Virus record (IMG/VR): IMGVR_UViG_3300027985_000843
Location: 248,001 to 312,000 of that record
Length of the DNA: 64,000 nt
Source: a virus
Strand: one strand, 5' to 3'
Position numbers and translations under genes: made by a program. Within the stretch, counting starts at the first letter, position 1, and every line of letters starts with the position of its first letter. Positions 39,795-48,436 of the stretch are shown here, in pieces. The notes beneath the pieces are model-generated. The model had not been told where the DNA came from and ran no database searches. It saw only the letters and a list, made by a program, of their open reading frames with translations.

Positions 39795-40333
39795 CCCCGT
39801 CGGCAGTGCTGGGCCCAGAACAGGATTGACTTGGCGAACTGCTCCGCCGTGAAGGTCGCCTGGGTCCCACCCTCCAGGTGAAGGAAATTGCGGGCCATGG
39901 TCATGGGGTCCATGGGCTCCTCTTCTTCCATGACACGGGCATTGACGCTGATGATCTCCCACTCGGAGTCACAGGACGCCTCCCCGTCCTCGGCGAGGAC
40001 ATCGTGGCGGTACAGGACGATGTCCACGCCCTTCGCGGGGGTCTTGGGGCAGTCGACCGCGACCACCTGCACGAAGGGCTCCTCACCCTCCCTACGGGCC
40101 GCAAATGTGGCCTTCAGAGGCGTACCCTCTTCCAGCTTCATCGTACCCGCCATGAACCGTTCCGGCGGCACAGGCACGAGGATGACGCCGTCTCGGTACC
40201 CGGGCTTGGCTTGGCCGAGGTGGTCTTCTGTGAGCCGCTCCAGCTCCTCCCACGTTCCCTTGAAATGAGAGAAGGGTATCGTGGGGAGGTGGCGGCCTTG
40301 GGCGAAGGGGCTGGTCTGGATTTGCTTGGTCAT
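39791..40333 (-). CDS. DUF3228-like protein
   Basis: 180 aa. Sequence pattern fits DUF3228: GYRDGVILVPVPPERF, VDIVLYRHDVLAEDGEAS, EWEIISVNA and EPMDPMTMARNFL. Found in bacteria and large phages; function unknown. Convergent, with a 4-nt overlap with the basic-protein gene. Confidence 0.72.
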   Translation of the reverse strand: MTKQIQTSPFAQGRHLPTIPFSHFKGTWEELERLTEDHLGQAKPGYRDGVILVPVPPERFMAGTMKLEEGTPLKATFAARREGEEPFVQVVAVDCPKTPAKGVDIVLYRHDVLAEDGEASCDSEWEIISVNARVMEEEEPMDPMTMARNFLHLEGGTQATFTAEQFAKSILFWAQHCRRG

Positions 40334-40388
40334 GCCTCACAGACGCGGGTCGGTTCCACTATCTGACGCGGGCGGTGTAGAAATAGAC

Positions 40389-40568
40389 ATGGGCAATCCA
40401 AGACTACCGAAGGTCCCCAAGAATCCGCCAGTGAGCAAGACCGTCCGGATGTCCGAGGAGTTATGGAACACGTTTCAGGGAGAGGCTAGGCTTCGCGGGA
40501 TATCCGTGACGGCCGCCTTCACCGAGGCTGTGGAGCTGTGGCTGAAGAAGGGGGTCACGTCAGGGTGA
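40389..40568 (+). CDS. ribbon-helix-helix-type protein
   Basis: 59 aa. VSKTVRMSEELWNTFQGEA...ISVTAAFTEAVELWL fits a ribbon-helix-helix DNA-binding fold (antitoxin or Arc type). ATG is 15 nt from a GGTGTA motif (40374-40379). Probable small transcription regulator. Confidence 0.68.
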   Translation: MGNPRLPKVPKNPPVSKTVRMSEELWNTFQGEARLRGISVTAAFTEAVELWLKKGVTSG

Positions 40569-41778
40569 CAACTAAGGACTTGTCGGGGTCGGCTGGATCG
40601 GTCAAGACGAAGTCCTTGCCCTTCTTGTTCAGGGTCAAGTAGAGCACGTTTCGCAGAACACGCAGCTTCAGGACCTCTCGGGCATTACCGCCTCGAAGCA
40701 CCTCCAGCTGCAATCCCTTCTTGAGGGTGTCCGGCCACTCACCCCGCTTGCTCTTTACAACCAAGGTCGACTTGTCGGGGACAAGGTCACCCCGGGTGGG
40801 TTCTGTCTCGCCTGTCCAATTGATCAGCTGGCCGGCTTGGTCCACGAGCCGGCCAAAGCTCCCGCGAACCAACTCCTCTGCGGACTGGCTAAACACGATC
40901 TTCGTCTGATATTCGTAGTAGTCCATGTGGGAGAACTCCTCGGACTCTCGACGTTCTTCGCTCACCTCATCCTTGCCACCCATGTACTTGGCGAACTTTC
41001 GGATGTCTTCATCCACGAAAGCGTCGTCCTCTGGGACTTCGACATATGAATCCACGTCTTCCGGGTCATAGAACGATTCCGAATCCTCGTCTGTGCCATA
41101 TCGGGAGAAAGCCGGACCGGAGATAGTCATCTCAAGGACAAGCTTGCGTTTGAAGCTGAAGCTAGGGGACCGAAAATCTTCGATCTGTGCTTCTGTGTAG
41201 CCGTTTGCCCGCCGAAGAGCTTCGTAGCACCAGCTGGACAAGTCGACTTTCCGAGCTTCTTCCGTCAGCTTGTCGAGAAGGGTGTCAGCCATCCCCTGAC
41301 GGTAAAATGTGTCCTTGTCCCAGCGGGAGTGCTCGTCCGTGTCGTAGTTGTGTTCGATGGCCTTCTGGATCCACGCTACCCCGCCGGATTGTTTGACGAG
41401 GTAGTTGAGCATGGCGAAGATACCCGAGACAGCTGCGACCTTGGACCGGTCGTAGTTGTGGCAGCCCATCCGGAGATACCATCCGGTCTGCTTCTCGAAT
41501 AGCTCGGCGAGCTGGTCGGCATAGACCATCTCGAATTCTTTGACCTTCTTCGCACCCGAGCCCGACATGTTGAAGAACGTCATGTCGTAGGTGTCATCCG
41601 GTCGAAGCTCAATCTTGCAGGCGTTGCCCTTGCTTCGCTGCTTGTTGGGCCACTTGAAGGTCAGGCTGTTGGCCGTCGTGTTGATGATAGAGCCGCCCAG
41701 CATGACGAGGGCTCGCCGGCCCCCCAGCTGTTGCAGGATGGTGTCAGCGACGCTTGCAGTTCGGTCGTAGTCGGCCAT
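40555..41778 (-). CDS. YDRT protein, large
   Basis: 407 aa. Begins MADYDRTASVADTIL; a second copy, HNYDRSKVAAVSG, is near residue 107, again at an apparent domain boundary. Remainder mixed alpha/beta with acidic middle (VPEDDAFVDEDI) and a beta-rich C-terminus. No recognised domain. Start lies 3 nt after the upstream gene's stop, another YDYDRT gene, so the two are co-expressed. Confidence 0.7.
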   Translation of the reverse strand: MADYDRTASVADTILQQLGGRRALVMLGGSIINTTANSLTFKWPNKQRSKGNACKIELRPDDTYDMTFFNMSGSGAKKVKEFEMVYADQLAELFEKQTGWYLRMGCHNYDRSKVAAVSGIFAMLNYLVKQSGGVAWIQKAIEHNYDTDEHSRWDKDTFYRQGMADTLLDKLTEEARKVDLSSWCYEALRRANGYTEAQIEDFRSPSFSFKRKLVLEMTISGPAFSRYGTDEDSESFYDPEDVDSYVEVPEDDAFVDEDIRKFAKYMGGKDEVSEERRESEEFSHMDYYEYQTKIVFSQSAEELVRGSFGRLVDQAGQLINWTGETEPTRGDLVPDKSTLVVKSKRGEWPDTLKKGLQLEVLRGGNAREVLKLRVLRNVLYLTLNKKGKDFVLTDPADPDKSLVVTLT

Positions 41779-41781
41779 GGT

Positions 41782-42171
41782 TCACCCCAACAGAGACTGG
41801 AGGGACTTGAGGCACGCCTGCCCGATCTCCATGGCAGCGCTGTCCTCGTCGAAGGTCTTTTCGATCCGCTTCGTCCCCCTCATGGGGTGGGCCAGGGTAA
41901 TCTCGGCCCTGAGGGTGTCCTTCCGCCACGCCAGTTCGATGGTGGCGTTCCAGGCGAAGTCGGATTTGTCGATGCCGTCGATCGTGAGCGTGGGGAACAC
42001 GCCCATGTTGTGGTGCATCGCACCTGCGCCGGGCAGGTGGTTCGCGAGTTCACTCACAGCGGTGATGACGTCATGAGCCCACTGTACCTTGATCTGCCAC
42101 ACGGTCATGTGCTGAAGGTTCAGTGACTTGGTTGCTGTCTTGCCGGAGGTTCTGTCGTAATCGTAGGGCAT
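41782..42171 (-). CDS. YDYDRT protein
   Basis: 129 aa. Begins MPYDYDRTSGKTATK, with AGA for Arg instead of CGA, showing the motif is kept at peptide level. The rest forms strands and helices like a small tube- or chaperone-like fold; no family assigned. Promoter CCGAAC-17-GTAATA upstream, with a GAGGAAG ribosome site. Confidence 0.7.
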   Translation of the reverse strand: MPYDYDRTSGKTATKSLNLQHMTVWQIKVQWAHDVITAVSELANHLPGAGAMHHNMGVFPTLTIDGIDKSDFAWNATIELAWRKDTLRAEITLAHPMRGTKRIEKTFDEDSAAMEIGQACLKSLQSLLG

Positions 42172-42189
42172 GATCTTCCTCGGTGCTTG

Positions 42190-42218
42190 TATTACGCCGT
42201 GAGCGGGCGAAAGTTCGG
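42190..42218 (-). promoter_or_regulatory. CCGAAC-17-GTAATA promoter
   Basis: -10 variant GTAATA; leader of 18 nt including a ribosome site. Confidence 0.55.
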
Positions 42219-43061
42219 CTAGTGATAGTCGTATTTGACCCGGAGCTTGCTCCACAGGTCCCTGAGGGCGTGGATGTCCATCTTCGTGACCGACGTTTCG
42301 TTTTCCATGAGCCAGGCGTAGAAAATGGCCGCGCTCTTCTTGTCCGAGGACCAATAGGAGGTGTCTTGGCGGGCGTGCACCTTGCCGGTCGCCTTGGACT
42401 TCAGGGGTATCGAGCTGGTGACCTGGAACTCCAGGTTGGTCGCTGTCATGTCCAGCTCGTTCTCGCCCACCTTCCACCGCTTCTCGATCTTTCGAATGTC
42501 GCCGGGGCGGACATCGATACCGCGCTCGGCGCTCTCTTCGATGCGGAACCCGTCGACGTCCTCGAAGTATCGCTTGATCGAGTCGTAGCCCCCGCTCGCG
42601 TTGAGCACCACGTACTTGCTGTTGTGCTCCAGCAAATCAGCTTCCTCGACCATTGAATACGTGGTGGTCAGGAGGTGCATGACCCGGACCTTCTTGCCCC
42701 GCTTGCCGGCGTTGGTGAGGTCCCACACTTTGAAGCTGTTGCTGAACCTGTGCACCCGAACCTTGCCGTTTTCCCATGTCTTGCCGAGAGGAATGCCGGA
42801 TGCAGCCTTGCGGAGGAAGATGTCAACAACTTGGTGGGCACTGGCTTCTTTGGTCATCTTGCGAACTTTCAGGAGCGTGAGTGTCTTGGTCTGCCCCTTC
42901 TTGGGCTGACCATCCTTGTCTAGAGGCTGGACCTCAATGGTTGGGTCGCCCTTCTCGTTGGTCCCGAAGCCAATGATCTTGCCCTTGGCGTTCTTGAATT
43001 TCCCGTACAGGACGATGTCTCCGACATTCAGGTAGCCTCCGTGCCGGTCTTGGTGTGCCAT
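42219..43061 (-). CDS. KOW-like protein with internal RVV-type motif
   Basis: 280 aa. N-terminal ~60 residues look like a KOW/SH3 barrel (VGDIVLYGKFKNAKGKIIGF). Residues ~70-90 (MTKEASAHQVVDIFLRKAAS) resemble the N-terminal RVVxRYLxA motif and begin with Met, so this may be a second start or a fusion of two genes. C-terminus unrecognised, ending KYDYH. Confidence 0.62.
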   Translation of the reverse strand: MAHQDRHGGYLNVGDIVLYGKFKNAKGKIIGFGTNEKGDPTIEVQPLDKDGQPKKGQTKTLTLLKVRKMTKEASAHQVVDIFLRKAASGIPLGKTWENGKVRVHRFSNSFKVWDLTNAGKRGKKVRVMHLLTTTYSMVEEADLLEHNSKYVVLNASGGYDSIKRYFEDVDGFRIEESAERGIDVRPGDIRKIEKRWKVGENELDMTATNLEFQVTSSIPLKSKATGKVHARQDTSYWSSDKKSAAIFYAWLMENETSVTKMDIHALRDLWSKLRVKYDYH

Positions 43062-43064
43062 CTC

Positions 43065-43093
43065 TACTACGCTCGTCCTGTCAGAAGGTTCGG
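43065..43093 (-). promoter_or_regulatory. CCGAAC-17-GTAGTA promoter
   Basis: The ATG at 43061 begins only 3 nt after the -10 element: a leaderless message is predicted. Confidence 0.6.
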
Positions 43094-43095
43094 GG

Positions 43096-43926
43096 TTATT
43101 TGAACTCGCGGCCTCGGGTCGGAACCCAAATGTCTTGAGTCACATTCCACGTGAGGTAATCCGGGGTCATGATGCAGAAGCCGCCGTCGCCCCAGTCGGT
43201 CCCCCACGAGTTCTTGATGATGAACCCGATCCCTGTCAGGTAGCCAACGATGATCATCGCGTGCCCCCCTACCGTTGCGGATGCATTCGGCCGACTGACG
43301 GGGCCCTCAGTCCGCAAGTTCGTGAAGGCTTCGGTCACACGCGTCCCGAAGACCACCGGGTGATTCGATCGCAGGGCAGAAAGGATCTCGTTGAGCCGAT
43401 CGTCTCCCGTTGCTGTGATTCGATAATAGCTGTGGATCTTGTGTCCGACTGCCCGCCGCATCGCCTTGAGGGTGGGCAGCACGTGCAAGTTCTCAGGCTT
43501 CCCCCACCCATCGAGGTCGTAGGGCCAGAGGCTTTCCTCGCAAATTCCGAACTTGCTCAGGACCTCGAAGCACAGGCGAATGTATGTGCCGTTGTCCTTG
43601 TCGATGTCGCTGCGACCGTCCAGGTCCTCGTCCATGAAGTTGCGGGCGAGGGTGTACACGAACAGGCGGGACAGCTCCACGTGGGGCTTGCCCTCGATGG
43701 AGTTCAGAACTTCGATGGAGTCCGCCGTAGCGTTCCCCGCACACGAGCCCGCCTTGTACTGGTTGGTCGAGGTTGTGTGCCTCCGCAAGTCCACGTCACC
43801 TGAATGGACAGCTGTGAGCCTTGGTTGAAGCTGCGTCTTGAATTCGAAATCCGGCTTTTCCCCAGGCTTTTTCGGGGGGTCTGGCCGGTATCCGAAGGGC
43901 CCGACATGGAGGACTGGAGTAGTCAT
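43096..43926 (-). CDS. papain-family (C1) cysteine peptidase
   Basis: 276 aa. Catalytic Cys in AGSCAGNAT (~65), His in GGHAMIIVGY (~232) and Asn in IKNSWGTDWGDGGF (~250) are all intact. No signal peptide is obvious, and the N-terminal extension is short with little propeptide. ATG at 43926 chosen over an upstream TTG. C1 peptidases are rare in phages; it could process virion proteins or attack host proteins. Confidence 0.92.
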   Translation of the reverse strand: MTTPVLHVGPFGYRPDPPKKPGEKPDFEFKTQLQPRLTAVHSGDVDLRRHTTSTNQYKAGSCAGNATADSIEVLNSIEGKPHVELSRLFVYTLARNFMDEDLDGRSDIDKDNGTYIRLCFEVLSKFGICEESLWPYDLDGWGKPENLHVLPTLKAMRRAVGHKIHSYYRITATGDDRLNEILSALRSNHPVVFGTRVTEAFTNLRTEGPVSRPNASATVGGHAMIIVGYLTGIGFIIKNSWGTDWGDGGFCIMTPDYLTWNVTQDIWVPTRGREFK

Positions 43927-43969
43927 GCCTTTTGCAAGCGACAAGAAGATCCGCGATTCCTCCGATACC

Positions 43970-43975
43970 GGTGTA
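43970..43975 (+). promoter_or_regulatory. GGTGTA start-proximal motif
   Basis: 16 nt upstream of the lipoprotein ATG. Confidence 0.5.
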
Positions 43976-43985
43976 TGTCAGGACC

Positions 43986-44360
43986 ATGAGATCACCAGCC
44001 CTCTTGTTTGCCCTCGCCGTTCTCTTGACCGGGTGCCCTCCAACCAAGGTGAAGGCACCACCGACGCCCCCGCCCGACTCCGACTGGTGCGACGACATGT
44101 GCTACTGGATCGGGCCCGATCATCTCAACTGCGAAGAAGGGCAGAAGGTCTACAACTCCGACCTCCCCGGCCCCGATGGCGTGCCCAATCAGGAATGTGT
44201 GGACTGGTGTCACGAATTGCAGGACCCTGAGCACCTGTACTTCGTCAACCCCAAGTGCGTGAGCGAAGTCACGAGTTGCAGCCAAATCGAAGAGGCTCGC
44301 AAGCGAGACTACACGACGTGCGCGGGCAAGCCCATGCCGGAGCCGGCAGTAGCGCCGTGA
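43986..44360 (+). CDS. small Cys-rich lipoprotein
   Basis: 124 aa. Signal peptide with lipobox LLTGC (Cys ~17), Pro-rich linker, then eight Cys that could form disulfides (CDDMCYW, CVDWCH, CVSEVTSC). Predicted to be exported and lipid-anchored; possible superinfection-exclusion or envelope role. The stop overlaps the next GTG start. Confidence 0.75.
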   Translation: MRSPALLFALAVLLTGCPPTKVKAPPTPPPDSDWCDDMCYWIGPDHLNCEEGQKVYNSDLPGPDGVPNQECVDWCHELQDPEHLYFVNPKCVSEVTSCSQIEEARKRDYTTCAGKPMPEPAVAP

Positions 44361-44593
44361 TCAAGCAGGGATTCGTGCGAGCTTGCCATTGGTGCGGGCA
44401 GCTCATCAACGTGAGCGTTCAGGACCCTGTCATCGCTCACGCAGACGGACCCTATCACACGGAGTGTTCCAAGCTGAGATACCTGGAGATCAGCGAGGGT
44501 AAGCCCAGAACCCCCAAGGGGGAAGGACGGCGGCCGAAGCAGGCGAAGCCTGTACCCTCAAGGCCGACCCAGTACACTATCCCTGGCCTGTGA
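44357..44593 (+). CDS. small zinc-finger protein
   Basis: 78 aa from GTG coupled to the lipoprotein stop. CHWCGQ near residue 10 plus H...HTEC near residue 35 suggest one zinc site; Lys/Pro-rich tail. Function unknown. Confidence 0.58.
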   Translation: MIKQGFVRACHWCGQLINVSVQDPVIAHADGPYHTECSKLRYLEISEGKPRTPKGEGRRPKQAKPVPSRPTQYTIPGL

Positions 44594-45047
44594 GATTGTC
44601 CAGGGCCCGAGCGAACTCATCGTTGGACAGGGGGATCATCCCGTTCACCGAGCCCCGATTCGCCCTCACCGTCTGAATGCACTGGCTCCCAGGCCAACCG
44701 TACAACATGTGCAGCGCGATGCTCGTCACGAGCCCAGATCTGTTCAGACCGGCGGCACACGTCACGAGTACCTTCTTCCCCTCTTGGACAGCCGAGGCCA
44801 CTCTGCGAGCTGCGGAAATGGCCGTCTGAAGCTTGTTTTTGGTCAGGTGTCCGAAGGCTGGGTGATCGTCGTTGGGAGCGTGAATTACCTGGACGTCCGG
44901 GAAGTACACGCTCGGCGGTTGGATTTCACGAGCGCACAGCACGAGAACGTCGAACCCGCCCTCAGCTACCGCAGTTCCGTACGGGGGAGCCCCTCCCTGC
45001 CACAGGTTGGGGGCGATCTCATGTGCATCTAGTGTCGGATGTTTCAC
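44577..45047 (-). CDS. dual-specificity/tyrosine phosphatase
   Basis: 156 aa. P-loop VTCAAGLNRSG (CxxGxxRS) near residue 98 with catalytic Cys and Arg; general-acid Asp candidate in NDDHPAFG. N-terminal EIAPNLWQGG is typical of DSP folds. Could dephosphorylate proteins, nucleotides or RNA 5' ends. Convergent with the zinc-finger gene (17-nt overlap). Confidence 0.88.
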   Translation of the reverse strand: MKHPTLDAHEIAPNLWQGGAPPYGTAVAEGGFDVLVLCAREIQPPSVYFPDVQVIHAPNDDHPAFGHLTKNKLQTAISAARRVASAVQEGKKVLVTCAAGLNRSGLVTSIALHMLYGWPGSQCIQTVRANRGSVNGMIPLSNDEFARALDNLTGQG

Positions 45048-45075
45048 GCTAAAGACGAGGCATCGAAAGTTTTTT

Positions 45076-45104
45076 CCGAACTGTTCCCGAGCCCCGTCGT
45101 AGTA
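45076..45104 (+). promoter_or_regulatory. CCGAAC-17-GTAGTA promoter
   Basis: Nearly identical over ~40 nt to the site at 60971; ATG 5 nt after the -10. Confidence 0.6.
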
Positions 45105-45109
45105 CGGGC

Positions 45110-45469
45110 ATGCAAGCCACCATCATCTACAGCAAGTCAGACCTTCCCGAAGACGACAGCAACGATCCTCGCAACGAGTGGGCAACCCGCGACGGGCAGA
45201 AGTTCCGCCCTTCCACGGCGACTTTCATTCGATCTGTTGGGGGTGTTCGCCCGGACCGCCCGGACCTCTACGAAGTCGTGACCACCGTCGAGTTGGACGC
45301 GGATACCGAGGAGCAGGCCGCTGGCAAGCTCTTCGAGCAGTTCAACATCGGTGACCGGGCTGGCTGCCGCTGCCGTTCGATGTCGGTCGGCGACGTGATC
45401 AAGTTCGACACTGGCAAGTCCCTTGTGGTCAAGGGTGTCGGTTGGGGCGAGGTCGAGAGCCCTCTGTGA
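45110..45469 (+). CDS. uncharacterised protein
   Basis: 119 aa, acidic, beta-rich C-terminus (VGDVIKFDTGKSLVVKGVGW). First gene of a plus-strand run to 48.4 kb. No domain recognised. Start fixed by the leaderless promoter geometry. Confidence 0.62.
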   Translation: MQATIIYSKSDLPEDDSNDPRNEWATRDGQKFRPSTATFIRSVGGVRPDRPDLYEVVTTVELDADTEEQAAGKLFEQFNIGDRAGCRCRSMSVGDVIKFDTGKSLVVKGVGWGEVESPL

Positions 45470-45482
45470 GGGGAGGAACTGC

Positions 45483-45692
45483 ATGGATGCACAGATGAAG
45501 AAGCTGGTCAAGACGGCCAAAGAGCAGGGTTGGCTTATCGAGAAGACGGAGAACAATCACTGGATGTTCGTCCCCCCTGACGGGGGTCGGATCATATACA
45601 CGGGAAGTACGCCTTCCGACTCTCGGTCTCGACGCAACCTGATTGCAGACCTTCGGCGCGGGGGTCTGAAGACTGACAAGAGGTTCTCATGA
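45483..45692 (+). CDS. HicA/YcfA-like protein
   Basis: 69 aa. Double-stranded RNA-binding-like fold: MKKLVKTAKEQGW, NNHWMFVPPDG (with the His used for RNA cleavage in HicA toxins) and RNLIADLRRGGL. No adjacent HicB antitoxin, so it may be an RNA-binding or nuclease effector. Coupled to the next gene by ATGA. Confidence 0.7.
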   Translation: MDAQMKKLVKTAKEQGWLIEKTENNHWMFVPPDGGRIIYTGSTPSDSRSRRNLIADLRRGGLKTDKRFS

Positions 45693-47128
45693 CGCACGCA
45701 CTGGTAGTCGACAAGGCAGGGTTGGCGAAGAAGCTCGCCAACAAGCCCAAGGCGCATCTCATCTTCGAGTTGATTCAGAATGCGTGGGATGAGGACGTGA
45801 GCCGGGTGGAGGTCTCCATGGAAATGCTCCCCGGCCGCCCAGTATGCCGCGTCTGTGTGGAAGACGACAACCCTGAGGGGTTCGAGGATCTGGCGAGCGT
45901 TTACACGCTCTTCAAGGACTCGAAGAAGGCCGCCGACCCCACGAAGCGTGGCCGGTTCGAGATTGGTGAAAAGCTCGTGGCCGCCATAGCCATTCGCATG
46001 GAGGTCGTGACCACGAAGGGGTGTGTCGTCATCGAAGGCAACGAGCGAAAGACCGCTCGCAACAAGCTCAAGGCAGGGTCCGCCGTGATGGTCGACCTTC
46101 GTATGACCCGGGAAGAGTTCCGGGAGGTCGAGGCCCAGATCTACCGGCTCATCCCGCCGATCGGCATCACGACGATCTTCCAGGGAGAAGAGCTGTCGGT
46201 GCGTAAGCCTCTGCGGACCTTCACTACGACGCTCCAGACCATTCGGAGCGACGCGGATGGGAACCTTCGGCCCACGTCTCGCAAGACGGAGGTCAGCGTG
46301 TATGAGCCACTTGCGGGTGAGGTCCCCAGCATCTACGAGATGGGCATCCCCATCACCGAGACTGGCGACAAGTGGCACTACGATGTGCAGCAGCGCGTGC
46401 CGATAAATTGGGAACGGGACCGTGTGCCTCCGAGCTACCTGCGGACTCTCCGGGTCGAGGTCCTCAATGCCATGCACGAGCAAATCCTGAAGGAATCCTC
46501 CGACGCCCTCTGGGTTACGGAAGGTCTCCAGGACGAGCGGTGCACGCAGGAAGCCGTGAAAGACATCAAGGTCAAGCGGTTCGGGGAGAAGACTGTCATC
46601 CAAGACCCAAGCGACCCTGAGGCAAACAAGGAAGCCACTGCACACGGCTACACAGTCATCCCCGGTGCCGCCCTCCCAAAGGGTGCCTGGAACAACCTAC
46701 GCAGCATCGTGAAGCCGGCCGGTCAAGTGTTCCCGACGCCGCCGGTGTATGACGAGAATGGGAAGAGTGAGAAGCTCATCCCGCCCGAGGAGCGGACGAA
46801 GGACATGACCCGTGTTGCCATCTTCGCCTCTCGTCTCTTTCGGGAACTCGTGGGCGAGCACCTCGTGGTTCACATCGCCAACGAGCCCCGCATCTGGTGG
46901 ACTGCCAACTGCGGGCCCCGAGGCATCCTGACCCTGAACTACGGCAAGCTCGGAGCCCACTGGTTTGGACGGCCGAACCGGAGCGAGGAGATTCTGGATC
47001 TGCTCATCCACGAGTTTGCTCACTACACGGAGCCCGATCACCTCAGCAAGGGCTATCACAAGGCATTGACACGCCTTGCCGCCAAGCTCGCCAACCTCTG
47101 CCTCGACGACCCGGAGTTGTTCCAATGA
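45689..47128 (+). CDS. GHKL ATPase fused to zincin-like domain
   Basis: 479 aa. N-terminal GHKL ATPase: FELIQNAWDED (N-box), VEDDNPEGFED and GRFEIGEKLVAA lid. A linker of ~180 residues leads to a C-terminal domain with LLIHEFAHYTEPDH, a zinc HExxH motif with a candidate downstream ligand. ATPase plus peptidase in one chain is unusual. Followed by a zinc-ribbon gene (ATGA overlap). Possible anti-host or maturation machine; unknown. Confidence 0.8.
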   Translation: MTHALVVDKAGLAKKLANKPKAHLIFELIQNAWDEDVSRVEVSMEMLPGRPVCRVCVEDDNPEGFEDLASVYTLFKDSKKAADPTKRGRFEIGEKLVAAIAIRMEVVTTKGCVVIEGNERKTARNKLKAGSAVMVDLRMTREEFREVEAQIYRLIPPIGITTIFQGEELSVRKPLRTFTTTLQTIRSDADGNLRPTSRKTEVSVYEPLAGEVPSIYEMGIPITETGDKWHYDVQQRVPINWERDRVPPSYLRTLRVEVLNAMHEQILKESSDALWVTEGLQDERCTQEAVKDIKVKRFGEKTVIQDPSDPEANKEATAHGYTVIPGAALPKGAWNNLRSIVKPAGQVFPTPPVYDENGKSEKLIPPEERTKDMTRVAIFASRLFRELVGEHLVVHIANEPRIWWTANCGPRGILTLNYGKLGAHWFGRPNRSEEILDLLIHEFAHYTEPDHLSKGYHKALTRLAAKLANLCLDDPELFQ

Positions 47129-47451
47129 AGGCTGTTCCCGAAGATCGGGTTGTGTGCCCGCACTGCAAGAAGAGGCTCATAGAGCCTCACTACAAGACTT
47201 TCTCTGGAATGCGCTTGATTCGAGAGGTCAACGGAAAGAACCTGTACGAAGTCAGGTGCCACCTCTGCGGGTGCGTGTTCGACGTCGCCCCAAGCAAGCC
47301 CAGGTCCAAGAAGCCGGTGCGACACATGGTCACCAACTTCGTCGGGGGTTACGGCAAGACGAAGTGCGGCATCTACTCGACCGAGGTGGTGGCGTACAGC
47401 CACGAGGTCACCTGTAAACGGTGCCGCAAGGCACTAGGACTCCCGGTGTAG
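47125..47451 (+). CDS. zinc-ribbon protein
   Basis: 108 aa with three Cys pairs (CPHC, CHLCGC, CKRC). The spacing suggests two ribbons joined by a basic linker. Probable nucleic-acid binder coupled to the GHKL-zincin gene. Confidence 0.65.
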   Translation: MKAVPEDRVVCPHCKKRLIEPHYKTFSGMRLIREVNGKNLYEVRCHLCGCVFDVAPSKPRSKKPVRHMVTNFVGGYGKTKCGIYSTEVVAYSHEVTCKRCRKALGLPV

Positions 47452-47460
47452 GTTCCAGCC

Positions 47461-48408
47461 ATGCATACCCCTGCAACCCTCACCGGGCTGGCCGTAGGCG
47501 ATGCTCTCGGCATGCCCTTCGAGACCAAATATTCGGAGGACCCGACCCTGCTGAACTGGGACGGGTCCTTCCAGGCGGGCCGGTTCAAGGCAGGCCAATA
47601 CACAGACGACACCCAGATGGCTTCGGCCCTGACGCAAAGCCTGCTCGCCAACGGGGTCTACTCCCCTGTCGACGTGGCTGCCCGCTACAGGAGGCTGTTC
47701 ATCAGCGACACCGACCCGATCAGGGGGCCGGGGGAGACCACTCGCAAAGCGATGAATAACCTCGGCATGCTCCCGTGGATTCAATCGGGCATCACCAACG
47801 CCGAGGGAAACGGCACGGCTATGCGAATCGCTCCTCTCGGTCTCTTCTACTATAACAACATCGAAGCCGCCGTGGCCTTCGCAAAGCTCGATGCCAACAT
47901 CACGCACAACAGCCACGAGGCCCGAACTGGTTCCGCTGCTGTTGTGATCGCTATTGCTGGAATGCTCCAGGGCAAGCTCGACAAATCCAATCTGATCTAC
48001 CGTGTAGCCGATTGGCTCCCCGAGTCAAGGATTCAGACTGCCCTCCGCACGTACGCGGCCAAAGTCGACGAAGGTGTTCCCCAAAGGAAGGGGCGAACCA
48101 TCGAGAACACCGGGCCTTGGGCGTGCTACACAGTACCCGCCGCCTTCGTAGCTTTCTGTGCCACTGACAGCTTTCAAAGCGCAGTCGAGATGGCTGTTCG
48201 GTCAGGCGGGGACACCGATACCGTTGCCGCCATCACCGGAGCCTTGGCTGGAACCTATTACGGGTGGGAGCAGGTGGAACCGTATGTTCTCAATCCGCGC
48301 GAGGTCGGGCTTGAGGACGGTTGGCGTCTTCGAGACATGGAGAGGGAGCTTTTCGACAAGGCTCCTTCGGTGTATGGACAGGTCGACCTTCCGTTGCGAA
48401 AGCCCTGA
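47461..48408 (+). CDS. ADP-ribosylglycohydrolase (DraG/ARH family)
   Basis: 315 aa. Removes ADP-ribose from modified targets or hydrolyses ADP-ribose derivatives. Dinuclear metal-site motifs are complete: TGLAVGDALG, YTDDTQMA, NGTAMRIAPLGL and SGGDTDTVAAITGALAG. Full length. Followed 28 nt later by a macrodomain gene, giving an ADP-ribose-handling pair that could reverse ADP-ribosylating or NAD-degrading defence. Confidence 0.94.
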   Translation: MHTPATLTGLAVGDALGMPFETKYSEDPTLLNWDGSFQAGRFKAGQYTDDTQMASALTQSLLANGVYSPVDVAARYRRLFISDTDPIRGPGETTRKAMNNLGMLPWIQSGITNAEGNGTAMRIAPLGLFYYNNIEAAVAFAKLDANITHNSHEARTGSAAVVIAIAGMLQGKLDKSNLIYRVADWLPESRIQTALRTYAAKVDEGVPQRKGRTIENTGPWACYTVPAAFVAFCATDSFQSAVEMAVRSGGDTDTVAAITGALAGTYYGWEQVEPYVLNPREVGLEDGWRLRDMERELFDKAPSVYGQVDLPLRKP

Positions 48409-48436
48409 TGTAGGGTGAGCACCAAAGGAGAAGATC

